Below are positions 42,530 to 50,752 of a stretch of 64,000 bases of DNA, piece by piece. The DNA is taken from contig CAWBSR010000003.1 in the NCBI GenBank assembly GCA_963791545.1, positions 124,001 to 188,000 on the forward strand, given 5' to 3'. Numbering within the stretch: the stretch's first letter is position 1; every line of letters starts with the position of its first letter. The notes below the pieces were generated by a model, which was not told the DNA's origin, searched no databases, and worked only from the letters and a program-made list of their open reading frames with translations. Position numbers and translations under genes: made by a program. Source of the stretch: JALYXV01 sp963791545 (GTDB lineage: Bacteria > Actinomycetota > Acidimicrobiia > Acidimicrobiales > Palsa-688).

Positions 42530-42799
42530 CTCAGAGCGCCAGGAAGTCGAGGGCTAGTGCAAACTCTGCGTGTGGGAGCGGACCGTGTTCGGAGACGCAC
42601 CGTCACACCGCAGGAACTGCAAGAACTCCTCGACCGCCGGGACGGGCAAGTGATCCGACCCCAGGACGGTCGACGATCGTGGTTCGCCGGGCACATCGAG
42701 CGCGGTCACAAGTGCAACCCGGCGACATCGTTGGCCCCGACCCGGTTGTGGTAGACCCCCAGTTGTTGGCGGCCCGCCGGCGGCCGATCGATGGTCCTC

Positions 42800-43459
42800 C
42801 TAGCGGGGCCCCGGGCGCACGAGTCCCGATTCATAGGCCAGAACGACGGCTTGGATGCGGTCGCGGAGGCCCAGTTTCATGAGGATGTGCGACACGTGGG
42901 TCTTGATGGTGGCCTCACTCAGAAAGAGCGCCTCTGCGATTTCGGCATTCGACTTTCCTTCGGCCACGGCACGCAGGACCTCGATCTCTCGCTGGGACAA
43001 GTCGCTGAGCTCGGTGGGATGGTTCACGCCGGGCGGAGGGCGCCGGACGAACTCCTCGATGAGTCGGCGGGTGATGGCCGGGGCGAGTAGGGCGTCGCCG
43101 GCTGCGACCAGTCGTAGCGCCGAGAGGAACTGTTCGCGGGGTGCGTCTTTCAGGAGGAATCCGCTGGCGCCGGCGCGCATCGCCTCATAGACGTACTGGT
43201 CGAGGTCGAAGGTGGTGAGGACGAGCACCGCTGGCGGATCGGGGGCCCGGACGGCCAGGCGGGTCGCCTCGATACCGTCCATCTCGGGCATGCGGATGTC
43301 CATGGCTATGACATGGGGACAGAGTCGGCGGGACATCTCAACTGCGTCTTTGCCGTTGGCCGCCTCGCCCACCACCGCCATGTCGGCCTGGGATTCGCAG
43401 ATGGCCCGGAACCCTGCCCGCACGAGCGCCTCGTCGTCGGCGATCAGGACGCGGATCAC
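42800..43459 (-). CDS. NarL/LuxR-family response regulator
   Basis: A 219-residue regulator with VLIADDEALVRAG, phospho-Asp at about residue 54 (VIAMDIRMPEMDG), LVLTTFDLDQYVY, the Lys in GASGFLLKDAPRE, and a GerE domain LSQREIEVLRAVAEGKSNAEIA with SEATIKTHVSHILMKLGLRDR. GTG at 43459 overlaps the expected stop of the kinase gene (GTGA). A near-identical 36-base piece of this gene is found at 37199. It is the paralogue closest to the regulator at 39507. Confidence 0.93.
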   Translation of the reverse strand: MIRVLIADDEALVRAGFRAICESQADMAVVGEAANGKDAVEMSRRLCPHVIAMDIRMPEMDGIEATRLAVRAPDPPAVLVLTTFDLDQYVYEAMRAGASGFLLKDAPREQFLSALRLVAAGDALLAPAITRRLIEEFVRRPPPGVNHPTELSDLSQREIEVLRAVAEGKSNAEIAEALFLSEATIKTHVSHILMKLGLRDRIQAVVLAYESGLVRPGPR

Positions 43460-44621
43460 GACCAGTCATGCCCCAGCGGCAGTCGGGCACGCAGCCCGAA
43501 GCCTCCTTCGGGCGCGGTCCCGCCGAGAGTTCGCCGCCGAAGATGGCAACCCGTTCTTTCATCCCGACGAGGCCGTGGCCGCCGTTGGTTGCCGATGCCC
43601 CAGCCGATCCGTTGTCGACGACCTCGACCTCCACGGTGCGATCACGGTAGCGGAGCGTCACCTGGGCCGACGACGCGCCAGCGTGCTTGAGCGTGTTCGT
43701 GAGCCCTTCCTGCACGATGCGGAATAGCGACAGGTCGATGCCCGGCGGGACCCGGGTGGGCTCGCCGTCGATGGCGACAGTCACCGATAGTCCTGTCCCG
43801 CGAACCTGATCGACCAGGCTCTCGAGGCGGGCGAGACCGGCGAGCGGGGACAAAACGGCCTCCGGGGCCCCGTCGGCGTCGCGCAACAGGCCCAACAGCC
43901 GGCGCATCTCGCCCAGCGCCTCGCGCCCGCTGTCCTGGATCGCCCGGAAGGCAACCCCGGCCCGTTCGGGACTCGTCGCCAGCTGGGCCTCCCCGGCCTC
44001 GGCTTGGACCACGATCACGCTGACCGCGTGGGCCACGATGTCGTGCAGCTCCCGGGCGATCTTGGCCCGCTCCTCGGCTACCGCCCGTCGCGCCTCCTCC
44101 TGCTGGTCGGTCATCAGCCGCTGTGCCAGCTGCTCGAGGCGTGCCGCTCGCAGGTGCCGGGAGCGGAACGCGCCCGCCAGCCACGGCACCGCATCAGAGA
44201 ACAGCGTCGCCGCGAGCACATCGGTCAGCGTCGGCGACGGCCCCAAGGCCGAGAAAACGGCGGTCGCGGCGACGATCACAACGATGCCCGCCAGGGCGCG
44301 CCGCATCGGGCTGTAGGCGGCGGAGGAGTAAACCACCACCACCCAGACCACGGTGATCGCGCCCGATGTCGGAATACCCGTGAAAGCGAGCTGGCCCACC
44401 GCGGCGGCGAGGACGATCGTCATGGTGGCCAACGGAGCGCTCCGACGCCACAGCAGCGGCGCCGCCATACAGACCACCGCGACCCCGGCCACGGCGGCGT
44501 GAGCCCGAAGCGAGCCAGTGGCCGCCACCTCGACGAGTCCACCGACGAGCAGCAGTGCCGCCAGGATCACGTCCAGCAGCGGGAAGCCACCCACTGACCG
44601 GGCCGAGCGCGACCGGAGCAT
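43456..44621 (-). CDS. Sensor histidine kinase (DesK-like), 3' frameshift
   Basis: A kinase of about 388 residues with five or six helices (residues 12-155), the HisKA_3 segment ERAKIARELHDIVAHAVSV with phospho-His about 193, and HATPase_c parts IVQEGLTNTLKHAGAS and HGLVGMKERVAIFGG. After GELSAGPRP the reading frame leaves the family and would run on through the regulator gene to 43338. In the next frame it continues EGGFGLRARLPLGHDWS and stops at 43456, exactly overlapping the regulator start. One base (a C in the run near 43518) is evidently missing. ATG at 44621 is chosen; the upstream 24 residues are basic and unlike the family. Confidence 0.85.
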
Positions 44622-44810
44622 GGGGCGACTGTATGACCTTATTGGTCGCCCCCGAATCGGCCGCCGGACCGATCGGCACGTCCCAACAATCATTCCTGGG
44701 GCGCATCGGGATCACTCTCCAAGCCGATGCCCTCCGGGCGGACCGGTTCTTCACTGATCGGTGCGGTGCCTCCCCCCGAGCCACCGGCGATTACTTACCG
44801 AGGAGGATTT

Positions 44811-45305
44811 ATGCGAACCAAATCGATCGTCACTATTGTCATGACCATCGTCATCGCTCTGATGGCGTTTACCGGACCGGCGAGCGCTGCGACGGTCCCG
44901 AGACAGAACTTCCTGGTCATCTTCAGCGGCACCGCGGACAACCCCAAAGCGACCGTCGTGGCCTCCGGAGCGTTCGCCGCCCAAGGATCCGCGACAGAAG
45001 AGTCGTTCCAGGACAACAGCGACGGCAGCCTCACGACGGTCGAACGCTTCGATTTCGCCGCCGGGTCGGTGACGGTGACCGCCGTCGGTTACGCCACCGA
45101 GCACCTCAACGCCCAAGCCTGCCTCGACTCCAATAGCGCAACAGGCACATTCACCTTCACCGGGACCGGCAACCTCGCCAGCATCACCGGTCACGGCACC
45201 TTCGGCGAACGCGGATTCTTCCTCGCAACGCGAACACCGACCGGGTGCACGCCGCCATTGACACTCCATGCGATCGTGCGATACGCCGGGATCATCGACC
45301 GATAG
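44811..45305 (+). CDS. Small secreted barrel-type protein C
   Basis: A 164-residue protein with a signal peptide (RTKSIVTIVMTIVIALMAFTGPASAA) and a mature domain similar to protein A: FLVIFSGTADNPKATVVASGAF, RFDFAAGSVTVTAVGY, ACLDSNSATGTFTFTGTGN, SITGHGTFGERGFFLATRT and a second Cys in PTGCTPP. The order of strands, both Cys positions and the ATRTP.GC ending match protein A, so the two are paralogues. AGGAGG is 5 nt before the ATG. It is divergent from the frameshifted kinase; no GGGAC array was found in that gap. Confidence 0.75.
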   Translation: MRTKSIVTIVMTIVIALMAFTGPASAATVPRQNFLVIFSGTADNPKATVVASGAFAAQGSATEESFQDNSDGSLTTVERFDFAAGSVTVTAVGYATEHLNAQACLDSNSATGTFTFTGTGNLASITGHGTFGERGFFLATRTPTGCTPPLTLHAIVRYAGIIDR

Positions 45306-45342
45306 CCGCACATCGGTCACGCCGACCGGCGCGCCGCCAGGT

Positions 45343-46002
45343 CTACCGGATTCCGAGACCGGCGCCTCGTCCCAGGCGGATGGCGGCGGTCCGGTCGACG
45401 ACCCCTAGTTTGTCGAGTAGCGCCGACACTTGGTTGCGTATCGTCTTTGGCGCCAGGTGCAGGGTCTGGGCGATGGTGGTGTTGTCGAGTCCGGCGGCCA
45501 CCAGGTCGAGAAGATGGAGTTCCCGGTCGGTCAGGGAGGGGAAGGTGTCGCGGCCGGAGGGTCGCCGGGCGGTTGTGGCCGCCTTGGTGACCCGGGCCGC
45601 GACCTCGCTGCCGAGAACGATCTGGCCGGACGCGGCGCTGCGTACCGCCCGTTCGATGTCGTCGCTGTTGGCCCCTTTGACCAAGAAGCCGTGGGCGCCG
45701 GCGTCGAGGGCGGCGAAGAGGTGGGCGTCGTCCTCGTGGAGGGTCAACACCACGCAGCAACAGTCGGGGAGGGCTCGGCGGAGCTCTTTGATGACGGCGA
45801 TGCCGTTCAACTCGGGCATGTCGAGGTCCACGAGGGCCACATCGGGGCGGCAGTGCAGGGCCTTGGTGACCGCCTCGCGTCCGTTGGCCGCCTCGGCCAC
45901 CACGTCGATGTCACTTCGGCGGTCAAGGACAAGGCGAAGGCCGTCGCGGACGATGGGGTGGTCGTCGGCGATGAGCACCCGGATGGTGGCGGATTCGGTC
46001 AT
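45343..46002 (-). CDS. NarL/LuxR-family response regulator
   Basis: A 219-residue regulator with VLIADDHPIVRDG, phospho-Asp at about residue 59 (VALVDLDMPELNG), VVLTLHEDDAHLF and the Lys in GFLVKGANSDDI. Its GerE domain is LTDRELHLLDLVAAGLDNTTIA with APKTIRNQVSALLDKLGVVDRTAA. The KTIRNQVS recognition helix is most like KTVRNHVS of the regulator at 36491, and both kinases are long, so these two pairs form a sub-group. ATGA overlap with the kinase gene at 45999-46002. Confidence 0.93.
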   Translation of the reverse strand: MTESATIRVLIADDHPIVRDGLRLVLDRRSDIDVVAEAANGREAVTKALHCRPDVALVDLDMPELNGIAVIKELRRALPDCCCVVLTLHEDDAHLFAALDAGAHGFLVKGANSDDIERAVRSAASGQIVLGSEVAARVTKAATTARRPSGRDTFPSLTDRELHLLDLVAAGLDNTTIAQTLHLAPKTIRNQVSALLDKLGVVDRTAAIRLGRGAGLGIR

Positions 46003-48230
46003 TGTGCCGTTTTGGTTGGTAGTTCGGCCAGGATACGGGTCCCGTCGGCCGGTGCGCTTTCGATGCGCAGCCACCCCCCGACGGAGCCAGCCCGTTCGTG
46101 CATGGACCGCAGTCCGGTGCCGGCCAGGTCGTGGCTGGCGATGCCTCGACCGTCGTCGGCGATCTCGATTGCGAGGGTGTCGGTCCCTGACTGGTTGAGC
46201 CGCACCGTGCAGCGCGACGCCTGGCTGTGGCGCACGGCGTTGGACATGGCTTCGAGGCAGATCTTGTAGGCGGCGTCTTCGGCCTGTTTGGACAGCTCGG
46301 GCAGCCGCACCGGGGTGTCGAGGTCGAATGCCGGCCCGTTGGGTGTGCGCAGTCGGGCCGCGGCGGTGGCCACCGCGGCGGGCAGGCCCAGTTCTTCGAG
46401 GTCGGCGGGGCGCAGGTCGCGGACCAGGCGGCGGATGTCCTCGGTGGTGCGGGCCGCCTCGTGATGGAGGCGTTCGACCAGGCCGGCCAGCTGGCCGCCC
46501 TGGGCCAGCTCGGCGGCCACCTCCAGTTGCAAGGTGAGCCCGACCAGGGACGGTCCGATGCTGTCGTGGAGGTCGCGGTGGACCCGGTCGCGTTCGGCTT
46601 CCCGGGCGATCAGCAAGCGTTGCTGGGCTCCTCGCAGCTCGGCCAGCAGGGCCGCCACTCGGGCCGCCACGCCGCTCTGGGCGGCCAGGTCATGCAGCAG
46701 TTGCCGGTCCGATGGGGACAGTATCTTGACGTCGCGGCGGGGCGCCACGACCAGGCGGCCGACCACGGTTTCGCCCGCGGCCAGGTCGAACGTCTCGACT
46801 GCGTCAGGTCGGCGGCCCCGTTGCTCGACGGTCTGCCAGTCGTCGCCGGTTCGCAGCTCGACCGCCGCGAATGGCAGCCGCAGGCTCTCGCTGGCCGTGT
46901 CGACGACCGCGGCCATCAGGCTCTCGGGGTCGTCGGCGGCGGCCAACCGGGTGGCCAGACGGTGGAATACCAGCCGGGGGTCGCTGGCGGTGCCGAACAG
47001 GCGCCGCCCGATCAAGCTCTGCACCCCGGAGCGAAGCGGGGCGAAGATCACCGCCACCGCCCCGGCCGCGGGCAATGCCACCAACGGGCCGCCGGCGCCG
47101 GTCGCTGCCACCGTGATTGCCACCGCCGCCAGGTAGACGCCCAGCAGCACGGCGGCGCAGCTCAATGCCACCAGGCCCCGGTTGAGAACGACGTTGAGCT
47201 CGAACAGGTCGTCCTTGACGATGGCCACCACCAGGGCCACAGGAAAGAAGACGAGGGCCACGAAGTAGGACCAGTTGGGCAGCGGCCCTATGACGGGGAC
47301 GAACTTGCCGACCAGCGAGAGCCCGAACGTGGTGCCGTAGCCGAACGCGACCAGGCCCAGGCGGCGGCGGCCCAGCGGGTCGGCACGGCTTCTCAGCCAC
47401 CGCAATGCCACCATCGCCAAGCCCAGACCGGCGGTGGCCTCCCAGAACCGTTCGGCCACCAACCCTGAGGCGTTGAACTGCCCGATCGACCCGTGGCCGG
47501 TGGCCAGCAGCACGCCCAGCACGGTGAAACCGGCGACGGGCAATCCTGCGGTGGCTGTCCAGGGGTGCCGGGCGAAGCCTCGGATCGGGGTCGGGAACGA
47601 GCACGCGAACAGCAGGATCGACAGGCCCATGACCATATATGCGCCCAGGGTGGCGAACGCCGCCGCCGCCAGCGCCGGGCGGGCCCACAGGTCGAGGGGC
47701 TCGAGGAATGGGAAGGGCAGCGCGTTGGCGACGAACAACGCCGCCCCGAGCAGGACCAGGGCGTGCACCGCCCGGTCATCGGGCCGGCGGCGCAGCAACC
47801 ACAGCGACAGGGTCACAAGTGCCAGGTCGACGATCACATTCCCGGCGGTGCTCGGCGGTGGAAGATAGTCGGCCAGCGCGGGGTGCGAACGCACCGTGAC
47901 CGCGACCGCCCGGTCAACCCCGTCGTGGTTCACGGTGTAGGTCAACTGGTCTCCCACCCGGACCGGCCGGCTCCGGGGGGAGCCCAACAAGGCGGCCGCC
48001 GGGCGGCCGTTGATGGCCACCAGGGAGTCGCCCGGGCTGATGTCACCAACCGGCCGGGACGGACCGAGGATCAGGGCCGGGTGGACGCCGTCGGGCGGCT
48101 GTATCGGCAGATGGTCGCTGGGCGAGACCAGCCGCAGCGCGCTCAGCGCCACCGGCATCAGCAGCAGCCAACTGGCGACGGCCACCGCCCATCGCCGAGA
48201 CCGTCGCGTCACCCGCTCTTGCTCTTCCAT
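45999..48230 (-). CDS. Large sensor histidine kinase with PDZ-like extracytoplasmic domain
   Basis: A 743-residue kinase. After a first helix (VAVASWLLLMPVALSALRL) an extracytoplasmic segment at about residues 55-115 has a PDZ-like core: ISPGDSLVAINGRPAAALL and VGDQLTYTVNHDG. Then come about eight helices (130-400), a GAF-like region (420-530), the HisKA_3 segment ERDRVHRDLHDSIGPSLVG with phospho-His about 555, and HATPase_c with CLEAMSNAVRHSQASR, DDGRGIASHD and GTGLRSMHERA. The PDZ-like part may bind exposed protein C-termini at the envelope. It is divergent from the secreted beta-helix gene across the half-site array. Confidence 0.9.
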   Translation of the reverse strand: MEEQERVTRRSRRWAVAVASWLLLMPVALSALRLVSPSDHLPIQPPDGVHPALILGPSRPVGDISPGDSLVAINGRPAAALLGSPRSRPVRVGDQLTYTVNHDGVDRAVAVTVRSHPALADYLPPPSTAGNVIVDLALVTLSLWLLRRRPDDRAVHALVLLGAALFVANALPFPFLEPLDLWARPALAAAAFATLGAYMVMGLSILLFACSFPTPIRGFARHPWTATAGLPVAGFTVLGVLLATGHGSIGQFNASGLVAERFWEATAGLGLAMVALRWLRSRADPLGRRRLGLVAFGYGTTFGLSLVGKFVPVIGPLPNWSYFVALVFFPVALVVAIVKDDLFELNVVLNRGLVALSCAAVLLGVYLAAVAITVAATGAGGPLVALPAAGAVAVIFAPLRSGVQSLIGRRLFGTASDPRLVFHRLATRLAAADDPESLMAAVVDTASESLRLPFAAVELRTGDDWQTVEQRGRRPDAVETFDLAAGETVVGRLVVAPRRDVKILSPSDRQLLHDLAAQSGVAARVAALLAELRGAQQRLLIAREAERDRVHRDLHDSIGPSLVGLTLQLEVAAELAQGGQLAGLVERLHHEAARTTEDIRRLVRDLRPADLEELGLPAAVATAAARLRTPNGPAFDLDTPVRLPELSKQAEDAAYKICLEAMSNAVRHSQASRCTVRLNQSGTDTLAIEIADDGRGIASHDLAGTGLRSMHERAGSVGGWLRIESAPADGTRILAELPTKTAQ

Positions 48231-48266
48231 GGCACGCCTCCCGGGTCACATCATGGGCCAGCACCT

Positions 48267-48349
48267 GTCCCGCTGTCCCGGGACGAACGTCCCCAAGATC
48301 GGGACGAGCGTCCCCGGATTCGGGACGCCGTGGGTCGTGACAGCGGGAC
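48267..48349. promoter_or_regulatory. Array of seven GGGAC/GTCCC half-sites in divergent promoter region
   Basis: Half-sites alternate: GTCCC 48267-48271, GGGAC 48280, GTCCC 48289, GGGAC 48301, GTCCC 48310, GGGAC 48322 and GGGAC 48345. GGGAC starts at 48280, 48301 and 48322 are exactly 21 bp apart. GTCCCGCTGTC (48267-48277) and GACAGCGGGAC (48339-48349) are a perfect 11-bp outer inverted repeat. The element lies between the kinase at 48230 (minus) and the beta-helix gene at 48399 (plus). It looks like a cooperative operator for several regulator dimers. Confidence 0.6.
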
Positions 48350-48398
48350 GGCCCATCTTCGACCATTGCGGTGACCGTCACCACAAGGAGAACCGACA

Positions 48399-49536
48399 AT
48401 GAGACGACCAACCCGAACCCTGATAGGCGCCGCAATGGCCTCCGCGCTGGCCATCGGCGTGGTTGCGGCCCCCACTACCAGCTGGGCCCAAAGCGGCGAC
48501 AGCCACACCGTGGTGCTCCACCCCGGCCAATCCATCCAAGCCGCCATCGACGCCGCCGCCCCCGGCACCACCATCGTCGTGACCTCCGGCACCTACCGGG
48601 GCAACCTCACCATCACCAAGACCGTCAGCCTGCGAGGCGACGGCTCAGTGATCATCGCCCCCGCGGCCACCTTCGCCCACAACGTGTGCACCGACGACCC
48701 CAGCCTCCCACCCCAGCCCAACGGGCAGCCGCCGATCACCGGCATCTGCATCGGCGACATCACACCGACCGAGCAGATCATCCAGACGGTGGCCGATGTC
48801 CACCTGAGCGGACTCGAGGTCCGCGGCTTCGACGGTGGCGGCCTGTTTGCGGCCGGCACCACCGGCCTGACGGTCGACAACGTGGAGATCGACCACAACG
48901 GCGACTACGGCGCCATCGCCGACCTCAGCGACCACCTGGCCTTCCGGGCTGAGCGGATCCACGACAACGCCAGCGGGGGCCTGCACTTCGCCGCCGACCA
49001 CGACGTGGTGGCCACCGCCAACCGCTCCTACGCCAACAACGCCGAAGGCATCGTCGTCATTGACTCCAGCCGGCTCCGCCTCGACGCCAACCAGCTGACA
49101 GGCAACTGCGTCGGTCTCGTGGCCGTCGACACCGGATATCCCGGGCGGGGTCGACAATCTCCGCCTCACCGCCAACACCATCCAAGGCAACAACCGCTAC
49201 TGCCCGGGCCAACCCGGACCAAGCGGCCGCCCGGCCGAAGGCGGACTCGGAGTGGCCCTGGCCGGCACCACCAACACCGTCGTGTCCGCCAACACCATCA
49301 CCGACAACTCCCTCGGCGCCCTACCGGCCGGCGCCGATCCGCCCTTTGTGCAAGGAGGACTGGCGCTGCTCGACTCGACCGGCTTCGGCGGCCGGGCACC
49401 GGCCAATGACCGCATCGTCGGCAACACCATCCGGGGCAACACCCCCCTCGACGTGATCACCGACGGCACCGGGACCGGCAACGAATTCCTAGGCAACAAC
49501 TGCGCCACAGCAAACACACCGGGGATCTGCCGATAG
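48399..49536 (+). CDS. Secreted parallel beta-helix protein, one frameshift
   Basis: A signal peptide (IGAAMASALAIGVVAAPTTSWAQS) is followed by the usual start of a right-handed beta-helix (HPGQSIQAAIDAAAPGTTIV, SGTYRGNLTITKTVSLRGDG). Coils such as GLTVDNVEIDHNGDYGAI and RLRLDANQLTGNCVGLVAVD come next. At about 49132 the frame breaks; in another frame it goes on IPGGVDNLRLTANTIQGNN to GNTIRGNTPLDVITD and GNEFLGNNCATANTPGICR with a stop at 49536. One extra base near GACACCGGAT explains it. Intact, it has about 379 residues. It could bind or degrade wall or capsule polysaccharide and is preceded by the half-site array. Confidence 0.72.
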
Positions 49537-49696
49537 GCCCTAGTCGGACGGTCGCCACCGGAGGGCATCCAACCTCAGCAACGTCCATGGGTGTGGCCCT
49601 CAGTCACGCCCATGGACGCGCGAACTCACCTAACGCCCGTAAACCAACGTTCCTCGTTAATCAAGTTCCGTCTTGCTTTCTCTGGGTGTCCACATA

Positions 49697-49871
49697 ATGG
49701 ACTCGGATCCGGCCCTCCTCAAGGTCCTGGTGGCGTTGGCCAAGAAGTCGCCGGGCCAGTGGGACCACACCGTGTGCCGGCTGCGGGCCGACAGGGCCCG
49801 AGGCCAAGGCCCGCCAGGACCTGATCGAGGAGGTTGACGTCACGGCGTATTTCGACCAGATCGCAGGCTGA
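49697..49871 (+). CDS. Small helical protein, apparent frameshift
   Basis: ATG at 49697 starts DSDPALLKVLVALAKKSPGQ and runs to CRLRADRA. In the next frame it continues EAKARQDLIEEVDVTAYF and DQIAG to a TGA at 49869-49871. The total is 175 nt, one more than 58 codons, so a single extra base in the GGGCCCG run near 49797 would explain the break. The sequence looks helical and charged. No family is recognised. It may be cargo of the tRNA-linked element. Confidence 0.35.
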
Positions 49872-49929
49872 GTTCAGATCGTGCGAGGGCCGTGGCTCCC
49901 CTGAGCTTGTTGGTTCGCGGTGGACCGGT

Positions 49930-50375
49930 GTGGACGTTGGCCGCGGTGGGAGGTCCGCAAGGTGAGAGGGTAGGAAGCTGGCGTGAGCCAGGTAATCCTC
50001 GACTGCCGCGAGGTCACTGCCTTGAAGGTTGGCGCCAGGAGCGAGGAGCCAACGGCGAGCTCGGTTGAACGAGTTGGCGGCGGCTCGCTTGGTCTTTGGT
50101 TCCCAGTCCGGATGGCAGCGGTAGAAGGACTCGGTCAACTCGAAAACCGTCGGCGGTCGAGGGCCGTCTGGCTGCCGGGGCACCACGAAGCGCTTTGATC
50201 GGAGGTCAAACTGAAGACCAGAGGCAAAGTCTCGTTCCACCTGATCCTTCCAAATCTGGGCCAGCCCGGCTCGGGGGAAACGTTTGATCCATTGGATGCC
50301 GTCACCTCGGCCCTTCAGGTCCCACCTGTCGACTGGACGCTTGATGCGATCGCCGGTGCTCCGATCGACCGCCTG
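49930..50375 (-). pseudogene. Phage-type tyrosine integrase, N-terminal fragment
   Basis: The minus strand encodes RPVDRWDLKGRGDGIQWIKR, then FPRAGLAQIWKDQVERDF, SGLQFDLRSKRFVVP, TVFELTESFYRCHPDWEPKTK and SFNRARRWLLAPGANLQG, ending near SFLPSHLADL. This is the arm-binding and core-binding N-terminal part of an actinobacterial integrase. The catalytic C-terminal domain is missing, so it is inactive. It points away from the tRNA-Ser gene, 58 bp from its 5' end, which is the usual arrangement beside an attachment site. Between 49537 and 49696 I see nothing. Confidence 0.55.
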
Positions 50376-50432
50376 CTCGACAGATCGTGCCTTCGTGATC
50401 CAGCAGGAGAACGCGCCTACACTATGGGCCAA

Positions 50433-50524
50433 GGAGAGGTGCGAGAGCGGCCGAATCGGACTCACTGCTAATGAGTTGACTTGGGAAACCGGGTCCGAGG
50501 GTTCAAATCCCTCCCTCTCCGCCA
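50433..50524 (+). tRNA. tRNA-Ser(GCT)
   Basis: Acceptor stem GGAGAGG (50433-50439) pairs with CCTCTCC (50514-50520), followed by discriminator G and an encoded CCA (50522-50524). The anticodon arm is ACTCA/TGAGT around CTGCTAA with anticodon GCT (50467-50469), which reads AGC and AGU serine codons. The long variable arm typical of class II serine tRNAs lies at about 50477-50495, and the T arm is GAGGG/CCCTC around TTCAAAT. The truncated integrase beside it suggests that it served as an integration site. Confidence 0.95.
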
Positions 50525-50752
50525 CACGCCTTTCCCGCCGGGCGGACCGGCAGGAAACCGCCCGCCGATGGGGTTCCCCGATCCCAGATACCAAATGTCA
50601 TCCCAAGGGATCCAAAGTCCGGATTGCCCTTGACTGCCAAGGGGGGCATCCGTAGCCTCCACACCAGGGCCTGGTCTTCTAGGAGGACCAGTTTGGGGGG
50701 CAGAACTCCATCTCGGCCCATCTACATCCGGCCAGCAAACGGAGGCAATTCG

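Noticed and set aside
42538..42754. Plus-strand ORF reading RTVTPQELQELLDRRDG
   Set aside because: It has some coding character but no ribosome site, no recognised family and an unclear start; it lies among mobile-element debris, so it was not listed as a gene.
44622..44810. A GGGAC array in front of barrel gene C
   Set aside because: Only GGACCG-type partial matches without the 21-bp period or inverted arrangement were found, so no operator was called.
46227..47468. 413-codon plus-strand ORF inside the large kinase gene
   Set aside because: It is Gln/Gly/Arg-rich, lacks motifs and lies antisense to a kinase with complete domain structure.
48267..48349. CRISPR array
   Set aside because: Spacing is regular, but repeats are five to eleven bases and alternate in orientation; there are no 24-40 base repeats, unique spacers or cas genes.
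50376..50594. Upstream part of a minus-strand ORF starting at 50594
   Set aside because: It crosses the tRNA-Ser gene in antisense and contains EGFEPSDPVSQVNSL, a known artefact of reading serine tRNA genes backwards; only the downstream integrase part is meaningful.
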